Of a stretch of DNA of 64,000 bases, positions 10,773-21,172 are shown piece after piece. The DNA is from Notospermus geniculatus (taxonomy: Eukaryota; Nemertea; Pilidiophora; Heteronemertea; Lineidae), in contig NMRB01000399.1 in assembly GCA_002633025.1 (NCBI GenBank), positions 253,274 through 317,273 on the forward strand, given 5' to 3'. Made by a program: the position numbers and the translations under genes. The notes beneath the pieces were generated by a model. It was not told the DNA's origin and did no database searches. It saw nothing but the letters and a program-made list of their open reading frames with translations. Every line of letters begins with the position of its first letter. Positions within the stretch are counted from its first letter, which is position 1.

Positions 10773-10972
10773 CGCAAATCTGACGAAAAACGAAGTACAG
10801 AATACGAAAATCAACTACATGTACATTTCCAGGACCAAATATATTTCTGGAGATGGTTGGTACCAGAAATGTCCCCAGTGCCAGTGCGTCTTTTAGCATA
10901 TCATGTAAGACCGAGAGAGTTGTGGTGCATCTTGAATTTTCAAATTTCCACTTCGTATCAACGAAGTGCACT
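10773..10972 (+). mobile_element. Half copy of family B MITE
   Basis: The left half of family B only (GCAAATCTGACGAAAAACGA through TTCCACTTCGTATCAACGAA). It directly abuts the right end of the previous copy. The right arm is absent. Confidence 0.75.
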
Positions 10973-11408
10973 GAACGCACAGTCGCTATCGATGTACGCG
11001 TTCCGCCATAAGTGGCACAATCCAGTCTTCAATCTGGAGCGCGCACATCGGACAGGCAATGCTACACGGAAATAGTCGATGTCTTCCCATCAGACCACTC
11101 GGGAGTCATTTTGGGGGTCACCTGATTCCATCACATGACCAGGTGTGCTCCACAAACAAAGGAAATTCATTGCCAGAGCGCGTACATCGGAAGCGATTGA
11201 AGGAACAGTCGGCAACGGGTAGAACATGAGCAACTTGCTGGAACTAGCGGCAACGGTCGGCATTAGCGTTGCCGGTGCGCGTAGATCGGCCTGTTTGAGC
11301 ATCTGATCAGTTGCTGCTGTTTCCAGCCAGTCGCCCACCGTTGCTGGAAACGCCAATGCCAGTAGTTGCTTCCAGTCGCGAGGTCGATGTACGCTAGGCT
11401 TAAGTGAA

Positions 11409-12140
11409 GTCGCTGCTTATTTCGTCAGACAATATTAGCGTCCAATGGAAATACCTAGTAAGTCACATTTTTGGAAAAAATGAGCTAAGGCCAAATTCGC
11501 ACTACACTCGGCCCCAGTGTGTATCCGACGAGATGGCACTCACTGGGCTCCAGCCAATCACCACGCTTTCTCACTCGGAAATTCCGGGAAACTAAAGCGA
11601 AATGAGACGTGTCTTGTGGAGTGCTGCCACTACGAGATCTTCACGAATGTTGATCTCTAAAAGAGCCAGACGCGGAGTGTGACTTACCGAAGGGGTGAGC
11701 CCGTAGCGTCTGGCCAAGCGAGACTAAATTCGCACCTGCTAGATATTTTTTCATCATAACACCCAGTTTTTGTTTGCAAAATGTCCGCCAAAGCTTCTGA
11801 ATGACAGACGTAAAAACCAAGTAAGTGCACCACTAAGTCATCAGATTTGTGACTTATTATGTAATTATCTTTGCAAAACTCAGCATGAAACCAGAGGTAA
11901 AACATAGCAAGTCGCATTTAATCCTGTTATATTTTTAAAAAATCTCAATTAATGTACTTCAGAACAATTAATTAGAAGTGTTTTCCACAACAAAATTCTT
12001 CCAAGCTGTCATTCCAACTCTGGAAACATAAACCCATTTTTCTCGAAAATACCAAAATGTGACATACTAGGTATTTCCATTGGACGCTACAATAGTAGGG
12101 GAACACTCGCAGATGGGGAATATTCAAAAAGGTTACACCA
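11409..12140 (-). mobile_element. Ginger-like MITE remnant split by a hAT-like element
   Basis: CTGCTTATTTCGTCAGACAAT on the left and GTAGGGGAACACTCGCAGAT ... GGTTACACC on the right are consecutive pieces of the Ginger-like family in reverse orientation. They are separated by the 652 bp insert at 11437-12088. Only one end survives. Confidence 0.7.
11437..12088. mobile_element. hAT-like element, about 45 bp TIRs, 8 bp TSD
   Basis: AGCGTCCAATGGAAATACCT and AGGTATTTCCATTGGACGCT form terminal inverted repeats that continue through TAGTAWGTCACATTTT. The flanks are ACAATATT and ACAATAGT, an 8 bp duplication with one difference; the host family reads ACAATAGT. An 8 bp duplication fits hAT. No transposase is encoded. 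Confidence 0.72.
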
Positions 12141-12605
12141 CCCGTCGTTATTTTATATCAGCATTTTCACCCCCGCGATAATTCTTCTTACCAGACCTCA
12201 TCTCGCATATTCGCTTCACTCTCCTCGGCAACAAAATCCAGCATCCGCATCTAGTTTCTGTAATGGAAAACTGCATCCTTCCTTCAATACCGCAACAAGA
12301 CCGTTTCTGTTTAGATTCGCTGGATCATGTTACCCACTCGAGCGTGCAAATTGGAGAAACGTCAATCAAATTCGCTGCAAACAAACTGATTCAGAACGCC
12401 TTATCGCGATTTGTCTATTGTCAATACTTAAGATGGCGTCTTCCGAACCAAGGTCGACAACTTTCCTATCCCTGCAAGTCAACACTGCCTCACAGAATTT
12501 CAATACACTGCCATATCGCCTAGTGTTTGTGAGTTTTTGGTTAATTTCATCCTTTGTGAAAAGAACTTGAATCTCAAGGACTGTTCATCGCGAGCTTTTA
12601 CATCT

Positions 12606-12975
12606 ACAGGGTGTTTCAGAAAAAACGTGTAGAGATATAATCTCGAGTCGTAGCTATAAAGACGTAAGGTGGCGCTGTATCATTCGTAACTCTTCGGGCG
12701 TTTTCGCCATTCTTCGTGTGAACGACTGTAGCGCCACCTTACGCCTTTCTTAGCTACGACTACAGAATCACCACAACGACTAGAGAATAAGAACTACAAT
12801 AAAATGTCTTTATTTTGCAGCGCCACCTTACGCCTTTCTTAACTGCGACTCGATATCATCACAAAGACTATACATGTAGAATATGACCACAGCAACGTCT
12901 TTATTTTGTAACGTCTTTATTTGGGGTTATAACCGCCCATATGCTTGTGCTTTGTTCAGGGCCACCCTGTATACA
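12606..12975. mobile_element. CAGGGTG-ended element with inverted fold-back modules
   Basis: Outer ends CAGGGTGTTTCAGAAAAAAC and CAGGGCCACCCTGTA. Inside, GTCGTAGCTATAAAGACGTA modules face CGCCTTTCTTAGCTACGAC modules, ending at GGTTATAACCGCCCATAT. This is the reverse-oriented partner type of the 3012 fold-back module. Confidence 0.6.
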
Positions 12976-13354
12976 GAAACTTCTGCGTAGGTTAATATAA
13001 ATTGCTTTTGTGCCAAAAGAGCAATTTTGATATGCTGTCTAGTCACACTTGTCTTCATTTCATCCAAGATGATGAAGCTAAAGGGCGAATGCCGTAGTCA
13101 TGGATGTACCCACTGACATTTTCATGCTTGTAGAGTCTGTCGTTTTTTGTAGGAATGGAAACAGACAGAAATATTACAGGGTGATTCATCATTTACTCGG
13201 ATTAGTTTTCGAACTTCATCAAATGGCGTAACTACATGTATGACAAGGTGAGGAAATCGCAATTGCTTTTCAGTATAGCCTTCATTTGATTCTTGTCAAA
13301 TGACTCCTAAACGGTACAAAAATGGCTCAGAGTAGAACTGACTGACCACGTTAA

Positions 13355-13576
13355 AGCCCCACTGTATTGAAGGTCCCCAAAATGCTTGTCTGATACGTAC
13401 TTCAGATAATCAAGGCATAGGTTTCAGCAGACATTGAACAAAAACTGCAGGGAGAGCCCTAATGTATTCAGGTGGAGCGCAGTACATTTTACACTACGCT
13501 GACGTCGTGACGTCGTGCACAGACGTCAAGAATCGCGGCGATGATTTGCGTTTTTCAAATTCAATACAGTGGGGCT
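13355..13576. mobile_element. TTAA-flanked MITE
   Basis: Ends AGCCCCACTGTATTGA and TCAATACAGTGGGGCT, with TTAA at 13351-13354 and 13577-13580. The sister copy at about 22070 reads CTACTTTAATTTCTTAGG with no insert, which is the empty site. A TTAA target is typical of piggyBac- or Kolobok-like transposases. Confidence 0.88.
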
Positions 13577-13580
13577 TTAA

Positions 13581-13735
13581 AGGGCCTCTAGAGGCAGCCA
13601 GCATGGCAGGGGAAAACCCCGGGGAAAACCCAGGTTGAATACCTCGTACCAGTGATTATTACGTTAAAGTGGCGCCGCCTGGCCGAAGAACCGGTACTGA
13701 TAGTAGCCTAATGGCGAGCTGCCTTTAGAGGCCCT
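13581..13735. mobile_element. Second TTAA-flanked MITE, abutting the first
   Basis: A 155 bp element with ends AGGGCCTCTAGAGGCAGC and GCTGCCTTTAGAGGCCCT. It shares the TTAA at 13577-13580 with its left neighbour and has TTAA again at 13736-13739. Both are absent from the duplicate locus, so two unrelated elements used the same TTAA after the duplication. Confidence 0.85.
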
Positions 13736-13800
13736 TTAATTTCTTAGGATTGCAACGCCATGTAGCTAAGGATGTCAGCCAGGAATAGGCCTGATTCCCT

Positions 13801-14100
13801 GTGTAACGTTTTTGAATGTTTCCCATCTGCGAGTGTTACCCATAAATTATCGGACGGAATAAGCTGAAACTTGACAATAGAGCCCGTCCTATTTGACCGT
13901 GTGTATAGGCCATAATGGCCACTACACACGATCAAATTTTTCATCCAGTTTTCTGAATATACTCAATAAATGCCTACATGCAGGTTTATACAATGAAGCC
14001 CAATAGGCCCGGAACCTGAATTTCCAGAAAAATGGATGAAAAAATTGATCGGGTGTAGCGGCCATTAGAGACAAACAGAGAAACGTGTCGATCTACATAG
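13801..14100. mobile_element. Ginger-like MITE, interrupted
   Basis: Starts TGTAACGTTTTTGAATGTTT and continues through GACGGAATAAGC to GACAATAG. It resumes as AGACAAACAGAGAAACGTGT after an insertion of about 180 bp. The right terminus is lost. The equivalent in copy 2 starts at 22138, directly after CCGG. Confidence 0.7.
13916..14064. mobile_element. PIF/Harbinger-like MITE, TWA target
   Basis: TGGCCACTACACACGATCAA and TTGATCGGGTGTAGCGGCCA are terminal inverted repeats next to TAA (left) and TTA (right). The interior (TTCTGAATATACTCAATAAA) is shared with the element at 52537, which has TAA on both sides. Confidence 0.78.
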
Positions 14101-14178
14101 GTCAACGACGATGGTTATCTATTGTTCAGACAAAAGTGAGTTTTCACAACCGCCCATTCAGGCGAACGACTACACTTA

Positions 14179-14417
14179 GGGCTGGTTTAATAGACGCTGG
14201 CTAAGCTAACCATTGGTTCCACCAAAAATAGATAGGCGTGCGAAAAGTGTACAACTAAATTTTCACCAATAAGCCCTGTCTGGATGGACAGTTAGCGCTA
14301 TACAGAACTTAGAAACCGGGGCTTTTTGGTGAAAAATTTAGTTGTACATTTTTTGCACGCCTATCTATTTTTGGTGGAACCAATGGTTAGCTTAGCTAAC
14401 GTCTATTAAATCGGCCC
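14179..14417. mobile_element. PIF/Harbinger-like MITE, TTA TSD
   Basis: A 239 bp element with arms of about 85 bp. Ends are GGGCTGGTTTAATAGACG and CGTCTATTAAATCGGCCC, with TTA on both sides (14176-14178, 14418-14420). Both arms contain CGCCTATCTATTTTTGGTGG or its complement. The element at 53838 has similar ends. Confidence 0.85.
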
Positions 14418-14786
14418 TTACGCTATCTATTGTCCGGGTGTAGTCGGATAATAACAGATCGTAACCTAAATGTAATCATCGTAGGTGTATCAAGGCGATT
14501 GCGAAAAATATTGATTAGTAGCCACCGTTACAGCTTGACTATCACAGAGAAAATCATCCGTCGAATATATTCTATCTTTGAGTGGTGCGCATTGTATTTC
14601 AAGCTTTCAGATCCAAGGCTGTATCCTCCGGTAATACTGTCTGTGAATATCACGTAACATAGAACTTCATCAAAACATCCATCATGAGTTGGGTAATACC
14701 TATCGGGAGAAGGCGCGGTTTTAAGAAAAAATATACAAATGCATTTCTCCGCCGGGAGGCATATTTTGTGAATGTTTGAATTTTGT

Positions 14787-15219
14787 ATGGGCCGTTATAT
14801 CCGAACATAAACACGTCAGAAAGTAAAATATCGGTATAGTCATATCAGGGAGGTTAAGAAATCAAATAATAGTGAGTTTAAGAAACCATACGTTAACGCT
14901 AACGCTAACGCTTATTACGTCAAAATGACGTCACTCCCCGAAGAAATACAACAGATTCATTCGATGTGACGTCAAAATGATGTCAATAACGTTAGCGTTA
15001 GCGTTAACGTATGGTTTCTTAACCACACTAATAAATGTAAACGTAACGACAACGTTATTTTTTTACAGAAAATGCATTATAAAATCTGGTGAATATGTAG
15101 TATAAAAAATAACGTTGTCGTAAAGTTTACGTTTATCGTTTGATTTCTTAACCTCCCTAATATGACAATACCGACGTCTTATTTTCTGACGTGTTTACTT
15201 TCGGATATAACGGCCCATA
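14787..15219. mobile_element. Nested palindrome: outer ATGGGCCGTTATA element + family A
   Basis: The outer arms ATGGGCCGTTATATCCGAA and TTCGGATATAACGGCCCAT enclose a family A MITE (14845-15160, TA-flanked, ends TCAGGGAGGTTAAG and CTTAACCTCCCTAA). The same arrangement without the innermost insert recurs at 22820-23092. It may be one element with layered arms or successive insertions into palindrome centres. Confidence 0.8.
14869..15031. mobile_element. MITE nested inside family A, TA-flanked
   Basis: ATAGTGAGTTTAAGAAACCA and TGGTTTCTTAACCACACTAA carry arms containing AACGCTAACGCTAACG and its complement. It is absent from the matching position near 22895 (AAGTAATAAATGTAAACG), so it inserted at TA after the duplication. 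Its ATAGTG ends resemble those of families A and C. Confidence 0.8.
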
Positions 15220-15248
15220 TTGAGGTACATTCACGCATGCATTTAACC

Positions 15249-16739
15249 TGGTCAGCGGTAAACTGAATACAGACCTCGTATCAAACAAGTAATCCTAACC
15301 CTAACCCTAATCCCGGTTCCCTAACCCTAAACCTAATGGGGTAGCGGCAAACAAAAAGGAGGCGCTGCTCGTCAACCTGGGTAAAACGCAACTGCGCATG
15401 CTTTGCCATTGTTGAACGTCATCAGGCCACGTGTTTTATATTTATTGGTTTACGGGAGATGGAATCCAAAAGTTTAAACTCCCTACGCAGTTGTGTACCG
15501 CGCCCCCTTCGGTTTACTCGCTCTCCACAACTGCTTTACTTCGTGTAAGTCGCCGCGGTTGGTCAACAGATGGCGTCTGGGCCTGGCGCGAGTTTTACAG
15601 CCTATCAGCACGCTGCTTTCAGAACTCTTTCGCCCTTTGGCAACGGATGTTCTTGTGCTACCATGGTTACGAATCGCTCGGCCAATGAAAAAGTGTCTCA
15701 GGCCAGCTTGGTTACCGGTTGCTCGGTGCTCTCATTGGTCGACTCTCTCAGCGCCATCTGTTGACCGAACGCGGCGAATTTTACGAAGTTAAGCAGTTGT
15801 GGAGAGCGAGTAAACCGAAGGGGGCGCGGTACACAACTGCGTAGGGAGTTTACCAAAAGTTATGGTCGGGTGGTCGAAATAAAATAAAAATAAAAATTAG
15901 ACTCCAATTTCCATGCATGTCCGGAAGAATTAAAATTAACGAAATCCATGCATTAAGTGTCTGATTGTCAGTTTGTTGAATGTGCCATTCGATTCTCTAT
16001 TATACAATATTTTTCATTTTGCTTTTGTTTTTAACATGTTTAAAGTTCAATCGCAAACATTTCAAGTGCCACAATCAGCGGGTTTAAAAAGCAAACAACA
16101 AGAAGATTTGATTTTCTTCATCATTTTTTATTCAAAAAAGTGGGTTCGGTCGGCAAAAATAATACAAAATTGGGTCATTTTCTGATTTTATTTTATTTTC
16201 TGATTTCTGGAAAAAGCAAGTCGGCGGTCCCGTAGACCAATAAATAAAAAACACGTGGCCTCAGGAATCGTGCGTCATTCTGACGTTACAAAAACTGCGT
16301 CATTCACAACCCATGACGTCGGTCATTGGCCTGTCATTTACGCTAAAATGGTGAACTTTATCGATTAAATTCATCATGTTCCCGCACGGATTTTTGCTCG
16401 AAAGCAATAAGATATATTTTAGCAGTTCTGTATTTAATGATAGAAAAGTAAAATTAAAATTGAGTGCAACATTTTAGTTATATTTGGCCTAGAAACAGGG
16501 TGTGCTATTCAGAATTAAATGGAAAATAACGTTAGCCTCACTTTCAATGACGCAGTTCTACCCAGGTTGATAGTCAGCGCCGCGTCGCGGATGAGGTTTG
16601 CCGGTACCCCATTCTAAGCTAACCCTAACCCTAACCCTCACCTAATGCCCAATGTACCCTAATCCTAATGCTAATCCTAAGCCCTTATCCAAACCCAATC
16701 CTAATAGTGTACGAAGTCTGTATTCAGTTTACCTTTTGC
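15249..16739. mobile_element. 1.49 kb MULE-like element with 9 bp TSD
   Basis: CATTTAACC flanks both sides (15240-15248, 16740-16748), and the duplicate locus near 23113 reads CATTTAACCTCCCTATTC without the insert. The inner ends share GGTAAACTGAATACAGAC. A second inverted pair (CACGTGTTTTATATTTATTG and its partner near 16245) and CCCTAA-like runs lie near both ends. It contains the nested element at 15475. Open frames of up to 99 codons show no transposase domain, so it looks non-autonomous. Confidence 0.85.
15475..15852. mobile_element. MULE-like MITE, about 110 bp TIRs, 9 bp TSD
   Basis: TAAACTCCCTACGCAGTTGT pairs with ACAACTGCGTAGGGAGTTTA, and the arms continue for about 110 bp. CCAAAAGTT flanks both sides (15466-15474, 15853-15861). 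It is nested in the larger 9 bp-TSD element. The open frames inside are arm read-through. Confidence 0.92.
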
Positions 16740-16744
16740 CATTT

Positions 16745-17240
16745 AACCTCCCTATTCTCTACTCGTTGTGACGATCTCGAGTCGTAAATAAGAAAGGCGT
16801 CGGTAATCTCTAATCGTAGCTTAGAAAGACGTTGGGCAGCGCTGCAGTTGTAAAGACTATCTGTAGTCGTAGATGAAATTTAGACGTTGAAAAATTAAAA
16901 GAGTGTGTAACGTTTGATCTGCAAATCGATCTTAAGCGTGTTTACCTGACATCCGTTATCTGTTATGCGATACGACGGTATGCGTCAAAGCATTGGCTCC
17001 ATGTAGCGATCGAGATGAAAAACTGATAACGTCGTATTGCATAGCGGATAACGGATGTCAGGTAAACACGGCTTTAGCGACTGCAGCGCCTAATAACGTC
17101 TTTCTTGGCAATGATTCGAGATCGTCCCGACGACAGCAGCGCCACCAAACGTCGTTCTTAGCTACGATTATCGTCACAACGACCAGAGAATATGGCTATA
17201 ACAATGTCTTCATTTTGTAACGTCTTTTTTGCGGATACAA
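16745..17240 (+). repeat. Fold-back modules with a TTA insertion
   Basis: GACGATCTCGAGTCGTAAAT near the left and inverted CTTAGCTACGATTATCGTCAC near the right are the fold-back modules seen at 3012 and 12640. It ends at GCGGATACAACCGCCCATA. The copy in duplication A copy 2 runs from 23117 to 23566, then resumes at 24300 after a LINE insertion. Confidence 0.65.
16935..17073. mobile_element. PIF/Harbinger-like MITE, TTA TSD
   Basis: AGCGTGTTTACCTGACATCC and GGATGTCAGGTAAACACGGCT are terminal inverted repeats with TTA on both sides. The matching site in copy 2 (ACCTTGGCGACTGC, near 23450) is unoccupied and differs by one base at the target. Confidence 0.85.
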
Positions 17241-17344
17241 CCGCCCATACCTTAGCTGTATTCCATGCATACTCCTACATCTTACAGGCAACATCATTAA
17301 CGATGTAGTTTATGCCTCTGGCTTAATTAAAGAACGCAACAATC

Positions 17345-17760
17345 AATCTCGTACCCAGACCTACCTCATCCGAGGATATCTCTAGAAAGGGCTACGACTT
17401 GACCAGAATTGCTGGTCAACCACTGGCAGCATGCCAAAATATTTGTTTCACGCAATATTTCGTTCTTTGATGACTGAAAAAGATCGTATATGCCTAAAAA
17501 GCCATATAATACCCCAAAACACGAAGTTGTTTGAGTATTAGAGCAATTTCAACGAATACACATGTAGTTAGCGGAAGTATTTGACATCATGCCGCGGGTG
17601 CCAGCCTCGGTGTGATTCGCCTCAAAATTAGTACACTGTATATCGATGAGCTGATGCTAACCAAACCCCTGACAACGCGCATGCGCAGTATTCCTAAAGT
17701 AGTACCGGTCGCAGCCCTTTCCAGTGGTGTTGTAGGTACGTATACCCACTGGGGACGAGT
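17345..17760. mobile_element. Copy-1-specific insertion with CTCGTACCCAG end
   Basis: About 415 bp are present between CGCAACAAT and TCCGCAGAAATTCCCG but missing from copy 2 at about 25915. The left end, CAATCTCGTACCCAGA, matches the terminus of the 9 bp-TSD element at 33428. The right end, CTGGGGACGAG, is a degenerate complement. The 96-codon minus-strand frame over it is unrecognised. Confidence 0.6.
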
Positions 17761-17894
17761 ATCCGCAGAAATTCCCGACATAATGAAAAGCAGTACAGTC
17801 TGTTTCGTATGGATTTGACACACTATACTTGTATCATCATCATTATCGGAAAGGGCAATCCAAGGTACAAAAAGCACAAAATTGACACACTAAA

Positions 17895-18000
17895 TGATAA
17901 TAAACAAGAAGTCAATCTCCAGAATTCACGAATTTTCGACCCCAACCGGGGTCTTTTTCAAGTGGAACTTTACAATCTGAAACTCTAGAAAAGACTCTAG
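17895..18000 (-). repeat. Dispersed repeat with CCCCRACCGGGG hairpin
   Basis: AATCTCCAGAATTCACGAAT and CGACCCCAACCGGGGTC lie here. The reverse complement (GGCCCCGGTTGGGGTCGAAA) is at 23263-23365, inserted within the fold-back module of copy 2. Gapped palindromes of this kind followed by GAAA often mark retroelement-derived repeats; the exact family is uncertain. Confidence 0.5.
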
Positions 18001-18500
18001 AAAAAGACTTTTCTAGAGTTAACACGTTATTATTTGAAGTGATAATTATTATGTGGGTGATAGTCAAAAAAACTCTGAATTTATTACAGTTCTTGCTACA
18101 TGTAGCCCCATGAGAAGTGTTCACTGTGTAGTGGAGCCGTTACATTCTGCCACACTGAATAGGCTCCTGTCGCACCGACAGTAGTAAAATCTCTACTGAC
18201 AACACGGGAGCCCTGGGAGAAAATCTCCCAGTACAATGGAGCCCTTCATGTTTTAGAAAATCACCGGTGTAGCAAATCCTGCAATTATTCCCGAACAAAC
18301 AATTGTATNAGACAGATAATTTGGTCTCACTTGCCAGACCTCAGAGTGACTTCCGACTGGTTTTTTGGTGGAGGGTCACAATATTGGGTCTGAAGTTCTA
18401 ACCATTGGACCGAATCTGGATAACTTGGTGTCTTCTTTCTCCTAGAAAGATTCTCCATCCATTGCTATCTTTGCTGTAATGATCACATCGACACTGTCGG

Positions 18501-18665
18501 TGTAACATTTTGGAGTGTTCCCCATCTGTGAGTTCACCTACTTTTGTCTGACGGAATAATTATCGATTGACAATGGATGACCCACAGAGAAATATGTCGA
18601 TCTGCAAGTGTTTTCCAAACAATAAGGGGAAACACTGACATACAGAAATACCGTTATATGTAATA
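18501..18665. mobile_element. Ginger-like MITE (degenerate right end)
   Basis: Starts TGTAACATTTTGGAGTGTTC after TCGG and ends near TATATGTAATACCTG. It carries the usual interior words (TTGTCTGACGGAATAA, AACAATAAGGGGAAACAC). The duplicate is at 26468-26638, where the left flank is a full CCGG. Confidence 0.7.
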
Positions 18666-18959
18666 CCTGTTATTATATACACACTACATCAGAAATTCAC
18701 GATAACCGCCAAATGTCACAATAGCCGCCATGATAGCGGACGCCAACTCTGATTGTGACCGTTCGGCTGTTACCCCCGCCTCGGCATGCGCATTTGAGAC
18801 ACGACGTCATCACTCAGAAACTCTTCCATCTTACTGCCTCGCCTTAAGAACTGTAATCGAAAACGTCACTCTAAAGATGCGACAGCTGTGACCAAAGATA
18901 CCTGTACATGTAGTGTTTGATATAAAGCAACATCCCATTAATTAGGGCATATTCCCTTA

Positions 18960-19125
18960 CATATACAACTTTTTATTAGTTTGATGAAGGCGTTTAAGGC
19001 GTATTGTAAAAAGTAAAAACTGTTGAAGCATTTTCTTTTCTGTGAGGGCTTTCAAGCGTTTTGAGCGGCCAGTATTGGCTGGATACTGCTCTATATAAGA
19101 CGCATGTTATTATTATTATGATTAT
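18960..19125 (+). mobile_element. LINE-like 3' end with (TTA)n tail
   Basis: CTTTCAAGCGTTTTGAGCGG and CTCTATATAAGACGCATG are followed by a short TTA microsatellite. This is the layout of CR1/L2-type 3' untranslated tails. No coding part remains upstream. The copy at 26940-27110 has a longer ATT run. Confidence 0.4.
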
Positions 19126-19177
19126 GTTTTGAATCTCCAACAACCCCTGAATAAAAAGTGTTACATCTAAACGTCAT

Positions 19178-19649
19178 AAGCCCCTTTTACACTACGAGTT
19201 TTCAACCGTGCTGGACCCGGGTAGGGCACGGCTCGGCAAAAAAGTGGTAGTGTAAATGGGTTGGCACGGCACGGTTGGGCTCTGCACGGTGTTACTTTTA
19301 TCCGGGCCGAACCCCCCAACGGGAGGTGGGTTCGACCGGGGTCGAGCACGGCACTGCTGAAAAACTGCACAGTGTAAACGCGCTACTCGGCTCGGCCTAC
19401 TTGAATGAAGTACGCATGCTCATTTATCGGCCTTGAACTCAATACGTCATTGCCGCGAATGTTCATGGGCGCAGCCATATTGAAAATGACGGAGATTTCC
19501 TACCTCCACAGAAAGGAGAGCGGGCGATTCAAATATTGGCGCAGTTCTCATGGTGCAGTGTAAACGGTCATTCTGAGGCGGGCCTGACCCGGGCCGAGCA
19601 CGGCACGGTTCATCCAGGCCAAATTTCTGCGTAGTGTAAAAAGGGCTTT
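19178..19649. mobile_element. MITE with CCCYTTTTACACTACG ends
   Basis: AAGCCCCTTTTACACTACGA at the left pairs with CGTAGTGTAAAAAGGGCTT at the right. Each arm continues into GC-rich words (GGGCACGGCTCGG, GGGCCGAGCACGGCACGG). The same element is duplicated at 27154-27671. No coding. Confidence 0.8.
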
Positions 19650-19742
19650 AGACTCAGAATTGGTGAGGCAAGACAGGCTCTTTAACCTAGACGAGACAGT
19701 TCACGGTCGAACTCAGCCACAGTGTCATTTGTAGTGGAAAGT

Positions 19743-20051
19743 TCATTTACGGGCAGCTCTGCCAGAATGAAACCTTACAACACAAACCGCGTTTTTTAGC
19801 CCACTGTGTTTGGCGTTCAATTTTGTGTCTGTTTTTTTCTTCAACACATCATACCTTTCGACCAAAATCTTGGAAATAAAACATGCAGGAAATTCAGCAT
19901 CGACTCGCGTTCCATTCATTAAGAATTCTGAGCATGTAGCTAAGCATTGCTTAAAAAACTGAGACATCAAATAGGAAAGAAACCAAATCCGACCAAAACA
20001 TGGCGACATAAACACGAGAATGGCGTCAGAACACGGCATCCGCAACTTCAT
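19743..20051 (-). other. 102-codon open frame, identical in both duplication copies
   Basis: The predicted 102-residue product starts MKLRMPCSDAILVFMSPCFG and is the same here and at 27766-28074. I do not recognise it: there is no clear signal, catalytic motif or zinc site, although residues 8-35 are fairly hydrophobic. The DNA identity of the two copies is very high throughout, so conservation is not by itself evidence of coding. It could be a single exon, a transposon piece or chance. Confidence 0.25.
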
Positions 20052-20604
20052 TATCGTTTCAAATCAACGACATGGCGTCGCGTTTCATTCTCGTATGATT
20101 GAGCTTAAAAAAGATTTTTAAACATAATAGGGCAGTTTTTAAATATCTTAAAGGCGTGAAGTGTCCTACGGATTTTGCTCGACTATCACATCAAATTCTC
20201 ATAGGCGTCTGCCACGGATTTCTGACGGGTATGTTTTGCAAGGCTCTATATCGTCGATCCGTGTCACGTATGACGTATCGAACTAATGAATTTTCATTAT
20301 GTCATATGTAATACCAAGAAGGTGCGGCTCTGCTACTAGCTTTATTATAGACCTCTGTCCTGACTAAAAATACTGGGACAGACGCAAGCAAATGCATAAA
20401 ACCATCATGGCGCCCGCTGGTCTATATTTAGCTCGCCATCGGTCTATTGCTCTTGGAGCTGTAGAATGACGTCACTAGCCACGGGAATCCGGCTTAGATC
20501 ATTTGCTTTCACCGGTCTTCGAATGCAAGCTGCCCAGAAGACCGGGTACCAGTCTAGCTTTATTTTCACATGTTGTCAGTGAGCGTTCACTCACGAAAGT
20601 AAAA

Positions 20605-20685
20605 TGAAATGGTCCATGGACCGTGTGCTCTCACCCGTTTGAACATAATAGTGTAATGACAGAGAGTGGTGCATGTCAGTTATGA
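20605..20685 (+). mobile_element. Half fragment of the 62053 MITE
   Basis: GAAATGGTCCATGGACC and the following CATAATAGTGTAATGACAGAG match one arm and the centre of the element at 62053-62246. The second arm is missing. Confidence 0.55.
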
Positions 20686-20719
20686 ATATGAGTAATCTGG
20701 GTCAAGTCATTCCCAAGTT

Positions 20720-20996
20720 GCAGAACTTGAATGATTTTTGGGTTATGCCACTTGGCGGCCATATTGGATGTCCGATCGGGCCAAAACTTCACATGTACAT
20801 AAATGTCATCTAGATGGAGCTACATAGCACATTTGAGGGCTCTGGGTCAAGTCATTCCTGAGTTATAGCAGATTTGATGATTTTCGGGTTACACCACCTG
20901 GCGGCCATATTGGAAGTTTAATCAGGCCGAAATTTGGCGTGCTTGTAAAGGTCATCACGAGGGAGGTAAATATCAAGTTTGAGCACTCTGGGTCAA
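20720..20996 (-). repeat. GTGAGC-type dispersed repeat, internal part
   Basis: Contains two tandem versions of CTGGCGGCCATATTGGA followed by CGGGCCRAAACTT. The same words follow the gap at 28430 and appear reversed at 62250-62640. These belong to a long repeat ending in facing GGTGAGC/GCTCACC words. Confidence 0.6.
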
Positions 20997-21172
20997 GTCG
21001 TTTTTTGTAGGAATGGAAACAGACAGAAATATTACAGGGTGATTCATCATTTACTCGGATTAGTTTTCGAACTTCATCAAATGGCGTATCTACATGTATG
21101 ACAAGGTGAGGAAATCGCAAATGCTTTTCAGTATATCCTATTCATTAGATTCTTGCCAAATGACTCCCAAAC

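Larger units (their letters stand above)
13137..20996 (+). repeat. Tandem segmental duplication A, copy 1 (about 7.9 kb)
   Basis: GTCGTTTTTTGTAGGAATGG at 13139 recurs at 20998, and the order of landmarks is then kept to the gap at 28391. Identity by eye is about 90% in the left part and close to complete for 18310-20358 against 26268-28390. Copy-specific insertions in copy 1 include the elements at 13355, 13581, 13916, 14869, 15249 (with 15475), 16935 and 17345. Confidence 0.85.

Noticed and set aside
15290-15340. True telomere or chromosome end
   Set aside because: Only a few degenerate CCCTAA units, embedded in a transposon with ordinary DNA on both sides.
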